64,000 nucleotides of DNA from Polytrichum commune (GCA_950295325.1 OX485806.1:32858001-32922000), one strand, 5' to 3'; shown: positions 1 to 12,107, counted from the stretch's first letter. Program-made: numbers and translations. The notes: generated by a model from the sequence alone, not told the origin.

Positions 1-1610
1 TCCATGCTATTTTATATGTACCACTTAGGTAATTTAATCATGTTTTGTCAAATGCTATATTACATATAATCATGTTTCACAATCCCAAAGCACCCTATAC
101 TACATCTAATAATTTACAAATTTTACGCCAAATTTTTATACAAGACCCTATATTTTATCGCACGTAGTTCCTACGTTTTTCGCCAGTGCCCCCCCCGAGC
201 AATCGGGATCAAATTCAACCCAACCCGCATCCCTTACACCATCTTGAACCTTATCTAACCACCTTAACCGAACCGCCCACTCCAATGCTCTTAATGGTAG
301 GAATCAAACTTCAAAAGATTGCACGTTTAACTCGAAATGATACAACATCACCATGTACGATAACTAAGTGTTTTGAAACCTTCAAGTACGTCCCAACTTA
401 ACCACCATAGGCTCCACCAATACTCAAGTTGCACTCATAACTTATGAAATCATCGATGTTGGCTGCATAGTCACAACCTTGAATCAATACAACAAACCTC
501 ACGTTTCCTCAAACGTTGTCAAATGTCCAAGTATTAAAATAGTTGTTACATACAGTGGATCGTGTGCCTGCTAAACAATGAGCAACATGGATGCATGTTC
601 TCGTGCTCAAGATCCCACGAGACACATTTCCAATGAATTAGATCGTACTCGATACCCACAAAATTCAAAGGCCTGATAAATTTCCTACTACTTCTGAGAC
701 TACAACAAATATCCTAACTTGCTTGATGTTCCTCCATGTGGAGTACAAAAACTGCTTGGTTCACTGACTTGCACAACAAACATACACGAACACTCAATCA
801 CAAAACCCAATGACCTTATCTCCAAACCCACCACCAGACTTCTAATGAAATCCACATACATTATGACATAAAATATCGCACATGTCTGACTCTCAACAAA
901 TGATAGTTAGACCACCAACGACCAAAGCGTTCAACTTCTAAGGCTCTGCTCGTTGAGATCCCACACCTGATTTTCACGACTGTCATTAACATTCAAGTTG
1001 AACTCATAAACATCATATTATTCGAAATAGGGAAACTAAATGGACAGCGATTCACTACGTCCCCTCCAGCATATCTACAGTAGAGGAGCATGGCTATGGT
1101 GCTATGCCACCTTTGAAGGTACTCTATTTGTCGTTGCCCGATCTCAGAGGTCGACTCGTTCCTCAACAAACCCATATTAAGTAGTCCACAACTGTAACTG
1201 CAACATCAAGTTTCTGAGAATGCTCTATACCTCTACAATGGACTTTCTGGATTGCACAAGTAGTTGAACCACAACATATCTCGTCTACCATTTCGCACAA
1301 CAGATCAACAAGCTAGTCTCACAAACAAGACTCTCCGCCCACGAGCACAAAGATAGATCCAGGGAAGAAGACAGAATCTGCGTTCTCTATGAAGCTTCAG
1401 TTGTACGTGCTCACTTAAGATGCAAAAGATGGATCCAGCAACGCGGACAGCAGGCACTAGGAAGTTGGAAGTTGAGATGATTAATACTTTCGACATCACT
1501 CGGGAACGAGAGCGCACTCCATCACATGCAGTGTCTGGAAAATGATTTGCAAGCCATGAGCGAAGAGTTCTAACTTAAGCACAGTAGCAAAGCTAACTTC
1601 CGGACACAAC
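1..1610. other. AT-rich spacer, no gene recognised
   Basis: I see no open frame with recognisable protein character on either strand and no RNA gene. The short open frames here lack family motifs and splice context. Confidence 0.5.
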
Positions 1611-2059
1611 TACACTACCAAATATGATATTTAGTAGCATATGGTGTTTAATGTCACTGTGGTAACTTCTCAGATGACGCTTCTCATGAATAAGCGAAAA
1701 ACGAATAGGTGACGTGGCCGCAGGAGAGGCCAGCATTTCGGAAGGCGGCTCTAGGCCTCCTCCTCGACAAATACTGTCATGGACGATGGATGAGTTCATC
1801 CATGGGCCATAACCCTACCGTCTCTTGTTAGCAACTTGTGATGAAATATTGTCACGGATGATTGAAATTTGGATGAACAATCACTTAGTAGGTGACAGTA
1901 ACTGCATCACTATAAATCTATAATACCCAAACAATTTACAAGGAATGACAAATAATATTGGGTTAACATTTAGTGTCGTGACACTATACTGCAGTTTACA
2001 ATCAGTATTGAGCAAGACAATTAGAATTTATGATACTAAATATCATATTTAGTGTGGTA
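1611..2059. mobile_element. Small inverted-repeat element (TACACTAAAT family), copy A
   Basis: The left end reads TACACTACCAAATATG and the right end CATATTTAGTGTGGTA, an imperfect inverted pair. The interior matches the copy at 60988-61360 over long stretches, including a shared run about a distinctive 'GATGGATGAGTTCATCCAT' hairpin and 'TCTTGTTAGCAACTTGTGATG'. It has no coding capacity, so it is a non-autonomous MITE. Ends with TA suggest a TA target as in Tc1/mariner-type elements, but this superfamily call is inference. Confidence 0.75.
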
Positions 2060-2149
2060 GTCGGAGGAAGGCGAATGCAACTAGGCATACAGACAATTGT
2101 TCCCCCACTCTGTGCCAGGGGGACATGATCAGTAAACTCCAATTTCTAA

Positions 2150-2990
2150 GAGCTTGTGGCGGCCCTCCTTGCACGGCAACCACGAATGTGGCATTGACGT
2201 GATCAAATATACGTAAATTATTCAATCACGTAGTACAAAACATTATTCGGCCATGTGGGTCGGTTCCATGACTCTATACTATGTCAATTGAAATCCATGG
2301 GTCCCCGAACAAAGTGGGAATAAACATTCATCAAAGCTTGTGGCGGCCCTTCTTGCACGGCAACCACAATTACGGCATTGATCTTATCAAACATGTATAA
2401 GTTACTCAATCATGTACTTCACAACATCATTCGGCCATGTGGGTCGGTTCCGTGACCCTGGACTATGTCAATTGAATTCCATGGGGCCCCGAAACAAAGT
2501 GGGAATTGTCATTTATTATTCGTACATTTAGGACGAACTTCAAAACATTTAAGAGCTTGTGGCAGCCAGCCTTGCACGGCAATCACAATTGCGGCATTAA
2601 CCTAATCAAAGATGTATAAGTTACTCAATCACTTAGTTCACAACATTATTCAGGCATGTGGGTCGGTTTCATGACCCTGGACTATGTCCATTGAATTTCA
2701 TGGGCGCTCAAAAAAAGTGGGATTATTCATTTATTATTCATACATTCATGATGAACTTCAAAACATTTATGAGCTTGTGGCAGCCCGCCTTGCACGGCAA
2801 TCACAATTGCAGCATTGCCCTAATCAAATATGTATAAGTTACTCAATCACGTAGTTCATAACATTATTCAGGCGTGTGGGTCAGTTTCATGACATTGGAC
2901 TATGTCAATTGAATTCCATGGGCGCTCAAAAAAAGTGGGATTATTCATTTATTATTCATACATTCATGATGAACTTCAAAATTTGGGTGG
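2150..2990. repeat. Four diverged tandem repeats of about 186-218 bp
   Basis: The phrase AGCTTGTGGC followed by a GGCCCTCCTTGCACGGCAA-like segment recurs near 2152, 2336, 2552 and 2770. Each copy continues with a 'CATGTGGGTCGGTT' segment and a 'CTATGTCAATTGAA' segment. Units 3 and 4 are most alike. No frame is conserved between units, so this is a non-coding tandem array. Confidence 0.85.
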
Positions 2991-3604
2991 AGTTGTACTA
3001 CTGGCACTATGCACAAGAATCACTGTTCAGCCCAGTAAAATTCTCAAGAGCCATTGTTCATCTTAGCATCATTCCTTGAAATTGTTATTCATAGTAGAAT
3101 TATCAATGAAAATGCTGACATTATTCATAATATTCTTATTATTCGTATTGGCATTATTCATGTTGACAGTGTTCATTATTCATTCCAGTGTTAGTTCTTA
3201 ACACTATATTCGTTAATCGGAGACTTTTGAAAGTCTCAAAATAAAATATGCCCATAGTTTGGGATGCCAATATTGTGGGCATATGGAATGTTGGGAACAT
3301 CAAGAACATGACAATTTAAAAATTCGCACGTAAAGAATATTCCTAATACTAAAAATAGAAAATTGCAATTATAATGAAAACGTGAACTCCATGTGGAAAA
3401 TAACAAGCGAATATAAAAAACAAATGGTTTATGTCATTATAGAGTTTGGGGTGCGCATCCCATAAGTAAGGTTCTTATGGTTTTGGATGGCACATCCCAA
3501 ACGTATACCACAATGGAGTGTGACAAATCTACTAAGTCTATTAAAAACCAAGACTACTAAGTACTAATGTTTTTTCCCGCCGTTAACTTTCACCTATGTT
3601 ATGT
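2991..3604. other. AT-rich spacer
   Basis: This stretch runs from the tandem repeats to the stop of the transposase-like gene. It has several ATTCAT-rich words and would include the 3' untranslated region of the minus-strand gene. No gene was recognised. Confidence 0.4.
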
Positions 3605-6600
3605 TTACCCATCTCCATCTTCCGCTTCATATCCATTCTCGGCGTCATTTTCCGCAGCTGCAATACGTGCCAAGTTGTCTTTGGCAAAATGTATATGTTT
3701 TTGGGGGATGGTCATTGCTTCTGTGTTGGAACCTTTGCGCGGCTTCCAAGCACAAAGTATAGTATCCGTGTTTATCCAAACCGGTGTGTACGCTGAGTCC
3801 ACTGTCCACTTAAAATTCTTTTTGGTGTCCCAACCTAAATAAGTGCGGAGCACGTTGTGGTCTTTAGTGCTTGGACGACAATATTCCACCTCAATTTGAC
3901 GAAAGTTGGGGCTAGTTCGAACAAAATTGGGTGAAGACAATGCTTTTACCAACCAAATTGGCTTGGGATGCTCCTCATCCCCAGCTCGTACAAGGACCAA
4001 ATACCCTTCATGGCAATCAACACCTACACGAAACGACGGTGCCGGTCGATTGCGGGCAGGGCCAACGTAATGCTCGTCCATTGCGAACTCTTCACGAACG
4101 TCTCCATTGCTGAAAAACATAGTATCGGACTCGACAACCGTCAAACGACTTTGTGGCCAAAATCCTTGTGTCAAAGTCGTACGGGTGTCGCCACCAAGTG
4201 TCATCAAGGCTGAGCGAATGCGATCCCAATACGCGATCAACGGTTCATGGGTATCTCTAACACATCTTGTGATGTCCTCCTCGCACAACTCTTTCCAATA
4301 TTCAATGAATCCGGATATGCCTTTGATGATTTCCGGCCCATTCCTCATGGGTTCGGGTTTGCAAGGCTTTGGTTCCCCATCCGGGACCAAACATTTCCCA
4401 TCATTGTCTTGACGCCATACGAGTATACCATCATCCGGGCCCCAATTAGGAGATGTGCACAAAAGCTTGAATTGCATGGCCGGGAGACCATCGTCCCTCA
4501 TATAAAATCGGAATTGTTGTGCTTTGGTATGCCCCACCAAACGGTCCCCTCCCTTCAACATGTATGGCTTGATGAAGGCCTTGAAATTTGGTACTTCCTC
4601 AATCAAGTGCGGAATTACTGGCATATGGTCCAAATCCATATACGATTTCATAAGAAGAGGTATGGTTGGAAAATCTTCTTCATGCAACTTCATGCTCCAC
4701 CGTCCGAATGATGCATCAATGTCGTCGTGTGTATGTCCCACCATCAAGAAAGACACAAACACCTCCTTGAAGATTCCTTTCGCCACGAGCAATGACCAAA
4801 AACAAAATACGTATCGACATTTGTTGTCCTTCGCACAATTATCAAGTTGAACGTGGAGAGTTGGAGGCAATGGTTTTGCACAAATGGGCTCTCCGGGTGG
4901 TTCTGGCAATGACGACATACAAACCTCCTTCCCCAAAAGCACTGCCTCATAAAGGGATGTGGTTCCACAACCATCAAAAAGTGCACGGGAAGAATGTACC
5001 GGTGGCTTCTCAAGATCGCGCAACAGTTTTACAAATGAACCCACCGTGTGGTTAGCATCCCCAGGGTAAAAATCCAAACCATAATGGGCATACTTTACGT
5101 CCCCATGGCCGTGGGCAATCATACCTGGAAAAAACAAACGATGCGTGACCAAAATAATCAAATAACCACTAAACGGATGTATGGAGTTGGACATTTGCCA
5201 AACACACCCAAGAAAATTGGATAGACTTTAAACACGTAGTTGTGATTTCATACAAACCTGTGACAGCTACGGGCAACTTGAAAAGACCATCCGTGGCCTT
5301 TATTTTGCGTGCATAACAAGGGCATGCGGTTTTGGCGTGGTCCATTTTATCATGGATGACTGTTAGAACCTCTGTGGGCCTCATTATGGATAGAGCACGA
5401 TTCTTATAGTAATCTTGACGGTGTGCCTCTTGATTGTTGACATGTTCAATATATTTTTTCTGGTGTCTGGAATGAGATTCAGTGCCTATGGGGTGGGCGT
5501 CTCGAAGACCTTTGTATTTTTCACACGTCGTACATCTAGCGAACTTGTCCCCGGGTCTTTTCAGAATGTATTCCGCAAACTGCTGGTTTTTAATCACACT
5601 CAACTTGGACAAAGAAATGGGCCCACATCCCGCTATGCGACCCACTTCATTGATGTCCGTTAAGATGTTCTTCCATTTTGTGCCCGTGGGCAACACCATT
5701 TGAACAACCTTCTCCCCTGACGACAATGTCCTCGTCTTGTGGGGCATTGCATCAGCCAATGGCACTATGATGGTGGATAGTGTCGCGGACGCTTGCAGTG
5801 TAGCCTCCCTAGGTTTCTTTGTGCCCGAGTTGCCATGAAATCGAGAGCGGCGACCCAACGATGAATATTTTCGAAACCTATAAAAGTCAGCCTTGGAGAC
5901 GGCGTGGATGGTATACCACGCTGTACAACACACATCAACATTCTCAAGTGTCACCACCTTATGCCCATGGGTATCAAGGTGCAAATTTCTGTGGACCTCG
6001 AGTTTCTTAGCCGACCTCATACGAAAATCCGCAAGCCACATCTCTTGACGCAGAGATCTAATTTTCTCCCGCGGGAAAAATTGGCAACATTTCCTCGCGC
6101 AACAATCCTTGCCGGACACTAGACGGATAGATTCGTCCCCCAAAAGCCGATCCCGTCGACGCTCCTTATCTCCGCGAGGCACACGGTTTGAATCATATCT
6201 ACGGAGGCCTTTGCGAGGACGTGTTGTGGCCAACAAAGCTAATTGTGTTTGCTTATGCCGCCGCTCATGATCCCACAAACTCACTTCCTCATGTAGAACT
6301 CGACGAAGCGGCCATCGACGCAAGGAAAATCTCCATGTCACCGGGAACTCTACCGGAAGCAAAGAGTTCAAGATGCACACGCCAACATCATCGAGACCTA
6401 GGGCGTTGGCATCGACACAATCACGGGGATTGGAGTTTCTACATATACCATCTGCCACCGGGACACCAACCTCGTTGAGTAGAACGACATCAAGGCCAAC
6501 CCATTGCTCCCTCCCGAAACCGGCACACAACGGAATGTCATCGTGGTCATCTCCGGAATGCAGAGATTGTTCGTGGACTTCCAAAGATTCATGGGAGGAT

Positions 6601-6734
6601 GTATCCACAAACACCCCCCTCACGTTTGGCACACCATTACTATCTGCCGACGGGGAAGACAGTTCACATTCAGCATCGGATGACGATGCATACGTCGACA
6701 ACTCCAATGAACTATCACCCACATGCAACGCCAT
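3605..6734 (-). CDS. DUF7869-type transposase-like protein, two exons
   Basis: This encodes a protein resembling the widespread uncharacterised transposon-associated family with a C-terminal DUF7869 domain, thought to carry an RNase H-like (DDE-type) fold. Exon 1 is 6734 down to 5258 and exon 2 is 5124 down to 3605. The 133-bp intron (5125-5257) has a donor reading ACAG/GTTTG and an acceptor TTCCAG/GTATG, and the frame is kept across it. The start at 6734 was chosen because residues before it in the open frame do not look like family sequence. In the first exon I see the family's cysteine-rich parts (CCARKCCQFF, and CTTCEKYKG with following histidines). In the second I see the conserved QLDNCAKDNK and VGHTHDDIDASFGRW motifs. 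The only break seen is the spliced intron, so the gene may be functional. No terminal repeats were found. Family assignment is from memory of these motifs. Confidence 0.8.
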
Positions 6735-7056
6735 ACAGCCTAGACCAACCACCAGGACATGATCAACCCAACCACCACCGCAATGCATACAAGAGAGGAT
6801 AGAATATATGTGGAGATAAATGGCCCAAAATTGACAAACAAATTTTGGTGCACCATTGGAGAACCTCACGCACAAAGACGAACGCGCGTCCCAAAAAAAC
6901 GTTTTAAGCATACGTCTAGGTTGTTCACTAATGTAAACAATACATGGACAAAGAGGAGAACACTCGTTAGTCGTCCAAGAGGGCCCTGCTGTTCGGACCA
7001 GCGCCTGTCCACATACAACCGACGACGAAATCAGAAATCCGAGAACGCCACATGCA

Positions 7057-8131
7057 TTTACGAACGCGCGTTCGTGACCTCAGTAACTTCTCCATGTACA
7101 TCCGGCGGCCTTTGAGATCCCTCAAATGAGAGCACCCTGAGGAATATCGGTTTTGTAGGTCAAAGTACCATGTTGACTTAGGAACCTGCGCGATATACTA
7201 TCACAAGAGAACACTTGTCCATACGCACAAAATTAGCAAATCTGCAGATGATGCCTGAATCAACTCCAACAATATTTTGAACACTGAGCACCTCCATATT
7301 GTGAATTTGATTATGTTGACTTTTGCGTACCTACCCATTTACGAACGGACGTTCGTAAATGGGTGCGACCCCGTGTTCACATCCTTCACGGACGAGCGAT
7401 GAGCATATTTTTCTTGCTATTCTGTGTTCGTAAATTACTGCCATACTGATGTGCATGAATGAAGATGTGTTGCTGGATGCGTAGACAATAATGACATGTA
7501 TTTACGAACGAACGTTCGTAAATTCCCGACCATCAGGTAACAATAGATACGGGTCAAATAAGTATGTATGATCCTCGAAGGCATATTTACGAACGCACGT
7601 TCGTAAATGACTGTCATGGATTAAGTGCATGTGACTAACCATATGAGTACCTCAATCCAGAACATGCTCTCATGTGGTATTTACGAACGCACGTTCGTAA
7701 ATTACCGACCAACAGGTACCAATAGACAAGGGTCAAATATGTATGTATGAAACTCGAAGGCATATTTACGAACGCACGTTCGTAAATAAATGCCATGGAT
7801 GATGTGCATGTGACTATCCATGAGTAGCTCAATCCAAAACATGATCTCCTGTGGGATTTACGAACGCACGTTCGTAAATTACCGACCATCAGGTACCAAT
7901 AGATAAGGGTCAAATATGTCTGCATGGTCCTCGAAGGCATATTTACGAACGCACGTTCGTAAATAACTGAGATGGATTACGTGCATGTGACTATCCATAT
8001 GAGTAGCCCAATCCAGAACATGCTCTCATGTGGAATTTACGAACGCGCGTTCGTAAATCCTTGCCATGTCCAGGTCCGAATCGTTTGTCTAAACCTGAAG
8101 CTCTTCATCTTTACGAACGTGCGTTCGTAAA
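7057..8131. repeat. Palindrome cluster 1 (ten copies)
   Basis: Copies of the 22-bp palindrome (arm TTTACGAACG, two free bases, arm CGTTCGTAAA) begin at 7057, 7338, 7501, 7586, 7680, 7765, 7857, 7942, 8036 and 8110. Nearly all have perfect arms. The right arm of the first is degenerate. The copy at 7338 is extended to a 30-bp palindrome by CCCA/TGGG flanks. Confidence 0.95.
7501..8057. repeat. About three tandem units of 177-179 bp, each with two palindromes
   Basis: Palindromes begin at 7501, 7586, 7680, 7765, 7857, 7942 and 8036. Every second one is 177-179 bp apart, and the intervening sequences also repeat (for example 'AATAGATAAGGGTCAAATATG' in part, and 'AACATGCTCTCATGTGG'). The unit is therefore a two-palindrome satellite, amplified locally. 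Confidence 0.9.
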
Positions 8132-8655
8132 GTTCCGGTATTTACGGCGGTATATGCGGTAGGTACAGCCTGTACTGTACCTGGGTGGTGTAGGGTTGGC
8201 GCACACGAAATGGCTTGAGCGCGTTCGGTGAGGTCTGTAGAGCGCACACTTGCATGTGCCGCTGAAAAGAGCTTTGTTGTGGGGGGAAGAGCTTTAAGTA
8301 CTTCACCCCGCTGGTTCAAAATCCCTTGGATGCTCTTTAAAAAGCAGATTCCCGCCGCCTTCTTTGACCTAACAATCTCCCATTCCATCCATGCGGAATT
8401 ATATAAATAGCATTGTCATGTATGGAACATGCCTTGCATGCACGCCAACATATTGAAAATATATAAATCGGTTGCACACCTTAGTTGTGACCAAGGTCTC
8501 ATCGAAATATATGTATATACATATATATATATATATACACATAATGTCTAAATATGGAGATGGTTAACATTGAATATTTAATGATTTGCGACTAAGGTAT
8601 GAAGTCCAAGTTAATTGACAATTGATGCCTAATAAAGTTATGAATGTCGAAGTCA

Positions 8656-8703
<48 letters not shown>

Positions 8704-10289
8704 CAATGAGGTCAGAGTGGCTAAGAAACATGTTGCGGACGCCCCTAAAATTATAGGTATCATATGTTTCACATCAAAAAATGACCGTAATATGGTCACC
8801 AAGTGCATGAATACAACTAAAAAATCGGGTTAATCCATAATGGCTTGCACTAGGGTAGATTGAGGACACTATGAACTAATTATACCTAATAATATATGTA
8901 AGTTAGGTCTTCTTTCAAATGGTATCTAGGTGTGAAAATAAGGAATTAAAATGGCATGAGTAGGAAGGATTAATCAATTTGTAATGCTGCATAGTATGAT
9001 AGCGTAATGATCATTGAGACTTGAAACCATACTAGCTACCGTAACGTTGAATCATAGTTACAATTATTATGTGTTTGACGTCCTATTGGAAATTGAATTT
9101 TCGTCCACTTGTTGTAAGGGTACGGATACACATTGGTTAAATGTTTATTAGATCATTGGTGATATTTATAGTGGAATGCATTGTTCAATTGTTAGTTTAA
9201 GTTGACACATGATTAAATGAGTTGAGGTCCTATTGGAAATAGACTTTTAGGGTTTGGGGAAATGCACTATTAATTTGGAATGGTGCATACAATAGTATGT
9301 ACTTACAATTAATATATGTTTTGCATCCTATGAGAAGGATGTGCATCATCATAGCTTAAAGTGTTGATATAAATTGAAGTCTTAAGACATGCATGTTATT
9401 ATAATAAGATCGTGGATTGTGTGATGAAATTTCACTCAGAACTATTAAGGTGAAAGTGGGAATATTTGAAATTTCACTTATCACTTAAACCAAAGTTTTA
9501 TCTCAAATCTATTAATTTGGAATGTGAAATTGACAATTGCCATCATTATCAATTATTATAGTTGTTATGAACGGAATTAAGCATTCTCCATCCAACCAAC
9601 ATTGGTAGACCAATTTGACCTGCCCTCAGAAAACAACATGGCCACATATAAGAAAGGTTGGTAAGATAAAAAGATGCAGGGATGTAGGGTTTAGGGTTTG
9701 CGGTTAGGGTTTAGGGTAAGGGTTTGGGGGTAGGGTTTAGGGGTTTAGGGTTTGTGAAAGTTGTGTATGTGGTATTTGGGTTTAGGTTTTAGATTGTTAC
9801 TAGGATACATTACACACACAAACAATATTGACTCCTCAAAAACCCTTGTAATTGCATTAACTTTATTCATCGCAAGCTCGTAGTTGATGCTAGCAAAATA
9901 GTTGACCACTCCAGAAATGCATTAGTTCAAGCTAACACCTAATATGAGAACTTGAATTGACATCCTATCGTATAGCAACTCTGCGCAATCTCATATTATT
10001 ATGAATTCTTTTTTGCATGTAATATTTATTTGAGGAACCATCGAATTAATTGAAAGATATCTAGCTCTTACATAAACTATATTTTAAAACACCATATATA
10101 TATCTTTGGGGGTGGATTCTACATTGACAACCTAGGGAGTGACATGCATTGTTTATTACGAATTAACTGAGCATATTTTCCTAAAATATGTTTACAAGGA
10201 ATCCAAATGTAGAGGTACTAAGGAAATAAAACGAGTAAAATTCATGTATTTGAACTAAGCTTGTCAAGTTAATGCCTTAAACGCGTCCA
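8132..10289. other. AT-rich spacer with dinucleotide runs
   Basis: No gene was recognised. It holds TA-rich microsatellites near 8509-8540 and 8658-8704, the latter running into a CA run. The telomere-like stretch is listed separately. Confidence 0.5.
9685..9754 (+). repeat. Interstitial telomere-like (TTTAGGG)n, degenerate
   Basis: Seven or so irregular TAGGGTTT units appear, with variants such as GGGGTTTAGGG. TTTAGGG is the plant-type telomere repeat. The array is short and imperfect, as expected of an old interstitial patch. Confidence 0.8.
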
Positions 10290-10294
10290 TTACA

Positions 10295-10530
10295 TATAAA
10301 TATGTCAAAGCATGAGAATAACATGAAGGGTTCCAATATACAACCATCTCCCATCTCCCATCGCATCCCATCCCATCCCATCCCTTCCCATCACCTCCCA
10401 TACCATCCCATCCCATCTCTCTCCCAACCCTAGCCAGTGGAGTTGTGCCACGTGGCAGGTGCTGGGAAACCCTAGCGGCGCACCTACCTCCCCGCGCCCC
10501 TTCCTCTTCTCCTCATTTGTCATTTCGAGG
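10295..10530 (+). promoter_or_regulatory. Candidate promoter of the palindrome-associated gene
   Basis: A TATAAATA word lies at 10295-10302, a CCCAT-rich tract at 10347-10422, and a perfect G-box palindrome GCCACGTGGC at 10447-10456. The stretch lies upstream of the pyrimidine/purine-skewed leader-like sequence and about 1.6 kb from the first coding exon. G-boxes are common bZIP/bHLH sites in plants. Promoter function is inference. Confidence 0.35.
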
Positions 10531-10598
10531 AGAGGAGGAGCGGAGCGTTTAGAGAGCGAAGCTCTTGCTTTTTTTAGTCTTGAAGTTTTAAATTAGTT

Positions 10599-10981
10599 TT
10601 GTTGCAAGTTTTGAGAGATTTCAGATTGAGAGCTTGTGTGAAAGCTTTTGAGTTTGTGAAAGCTTTCATTGTGAAAGCTTTCATTGTGAAAGCTTTCATT
10701 GTGAAAGCTTGTGAGTTTGTGAAAGCTTTCAGTGTGAGAGTTTGTGAGTTTCAAAAGCTTGAGAGCTTGAGTAGGAAAGCTTCAGAGTTTCGGATTGAGA
10801 GCTTGAGGGTGATCTTTAGAAGCTTGAGAGTTTAAGGAAGCTTCAGAGTTGAAGCTTGAGAGTTTAAGGAAGCTTCAGAGTTGAAGCTTGAGAGTTTAAG
10901 GAAGCTTCAGAAGTGAAGCTTGAGAGTTTAGGGAAGCTTCAGAAGTGAAGCTTGAGAGTTTAGGGAAGCTTGAGAGTTTAG
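10599..10981 (+). repeat. AAGCTT-rich leader-like repeats: 15-bp and 32-bp tandem units
   Basis: A 15-bp unit GTGAAAGCTTTCATT repeats about 3.5 times at 10655-10712. A 32-bp unit starting GAAGCTTGAGAGTTTA repeats about five times with starts at 10819, 10851, 10883, 10915 and 10947. The open frame through it encodes only monotonous repeats, and I do not call it a gene. Its position between promoter-like sequence and the first coding exon suggests a 5' untranslated leader. A likely 3' splice site TTTTGCAG/GC is at about 11381. Confidence 0.7.
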
Positions 10982-11496
10982 GGTTTGCTTAAGAGTTCAG
11001 AAGCTTGAGAGCTACAAGGTTGTGAGTTTTGTGTACATAGGAGTATACTAGGGTTTGTATATAAGCTGTGAAGGCTTGAGGTCTGCATTAGAGAGTTATC
11101 TGAGTGTGCATTTGAAAGGCAATTGAGTGTGCAGTTGTGAGGATTTCTGGGATTTTCAGAAAGAGAAGAAGCAGGGATTGCAGTGTGCAGCATTTCAATG
11201 TAATTTGTTATCCTTTCCAACTCCTCTCACATTCTGAAAATGTTGCTTCTTGAATTCAATTTCTTTTGTTACATGCAATGTGAACTATCACTCTTTTCTT
11301 CATGTTTCATTCTGCATCTCATTCTGCATCTCAATTGCTTTATGATTGAAGAATTGCATCATTCTGACCAAAATTTTGCAGGCACGGCTGCAAGCAGAGT
11401 AGCTAATAAGTGAGTTATATACATATACGTATATATACGTATTCGTATATACACGAATACATATATGTACGGACAGGGGATCCCAAAACCATCACA

Positions 11497-12079
11497 TATA
11501 CGAACGCTCGTTCGTAAATGGACATACACTGCATACCGAACCTCCATTTACGAACGTGCGTTCGTAAATACGCACTCCACGTTCTTTGAAATGATCTATA
11601 TTTACGAACGCACGTTCGTAAATATATTCAAAATATCACTCAGAAGGAACCTTAACTTAAATATGAACCTCTATGAATATCTAAAGAACAAATACAATTT
11701 TGCGAACACCAATAAGACAAATCACATGTACTTACGAAAGATAAATCAACCAAATATCCGAAAAGATAGACCAAATGGACATACTTACGAACGCACGTTC
11801 GTAAATGAATCCAAACCTATAAAACCTATATCTTTTACGAACGATCGTTCGTAAAAATAACCAAATATATTACAAACACATTCATGACGAGTAGTCTCTT
11901 TGATCTTCATATCTTTTACGAACGCTCGTTCGTAAACTCAATACTAAAAATTTATATGATCTTGCAACCCCTCATTTACGAGCGAACGTTCGTAAATATA
12001 ATTACATCAATTGCAAAGACGCATTAACACTGCGTAGTCTGTGGGATATGCATGTCACTTACGAACGTTCGTTCGTAAA
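11497..12079. repeat. Palindrome cluster 2, upstream of the ParB-like gene (eight copies)
   Basis: Copies begin at 11497, 11547, 11601, 11784, 11834, 11915, 11975 and 12058. The centre dinucleotide varies (CT, TG, CA, CA, AT, CT, AA, TT) while the arms are nearly constant. Copies at 11497 (TATACGAACG), 11784 and 12058 (CTTACGAACG) and 11975 (an inner AGCG) have one changed base or so. The last copy is about 30 bp before the splice acceptor/start codon at 12108. Unlike cluster 1, spacers here are not repeats of each other. Confidence 0.95.
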
Positions 12080-12107
12080 GTCACTAATTGTTTATATTCT
12101 GTTGCAG

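Larger units (their letters stand above)
6960..8131 (+). pseudogene. Decayed partial copy of the 3' part of the palindrome-associated gene
   Basis: Blocks here line up in order with 16.36-16.80 kb. The segment GGGCCCTGCTGTTCGGACC (near 6981) matches GGGACCTGCTGCTCGGTCC (near 16376). The palindrome at 7057 matches the one at 16452. The 'GTTTTGTAGG ... CTTAGGA' block near 7150 matches the one near 16560. 'GATTATGTTGACTTTTGCGTAC' near 7310 (quoted in part) matches the block near 16722, which precedes the next palindrome in both copies. Stops and indels break any shared frame, so it is non-coding now. It lies about 230 bp from the start of the DUF7869 gene. Confidence 0.75.

Noticed and set aside
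7435-7940. Open frames with recurring YERAFVN / LRTCVRK peptides on the minus strand
   Set aside because: These peptides are translations of the palindrome in its different frames. They recur wherever the palindrome occurs and carry no independent coding evidence.
7435-8057. Array resembles CRISPR (palindromic repeats with regular spacing)
   Set aside because: The 'spacers' are themselves repeated every 177-179 bp, no cas genes are present, and the DNA is plant nuclear. It is a two-palindrome satellite.
10599-10835. ORF with VKAFIVKAFIVKAF repeats
   Set aside because: It is a translation of a 15-bp tandem repeat in leader-like DNA, with no upstream context for translation.
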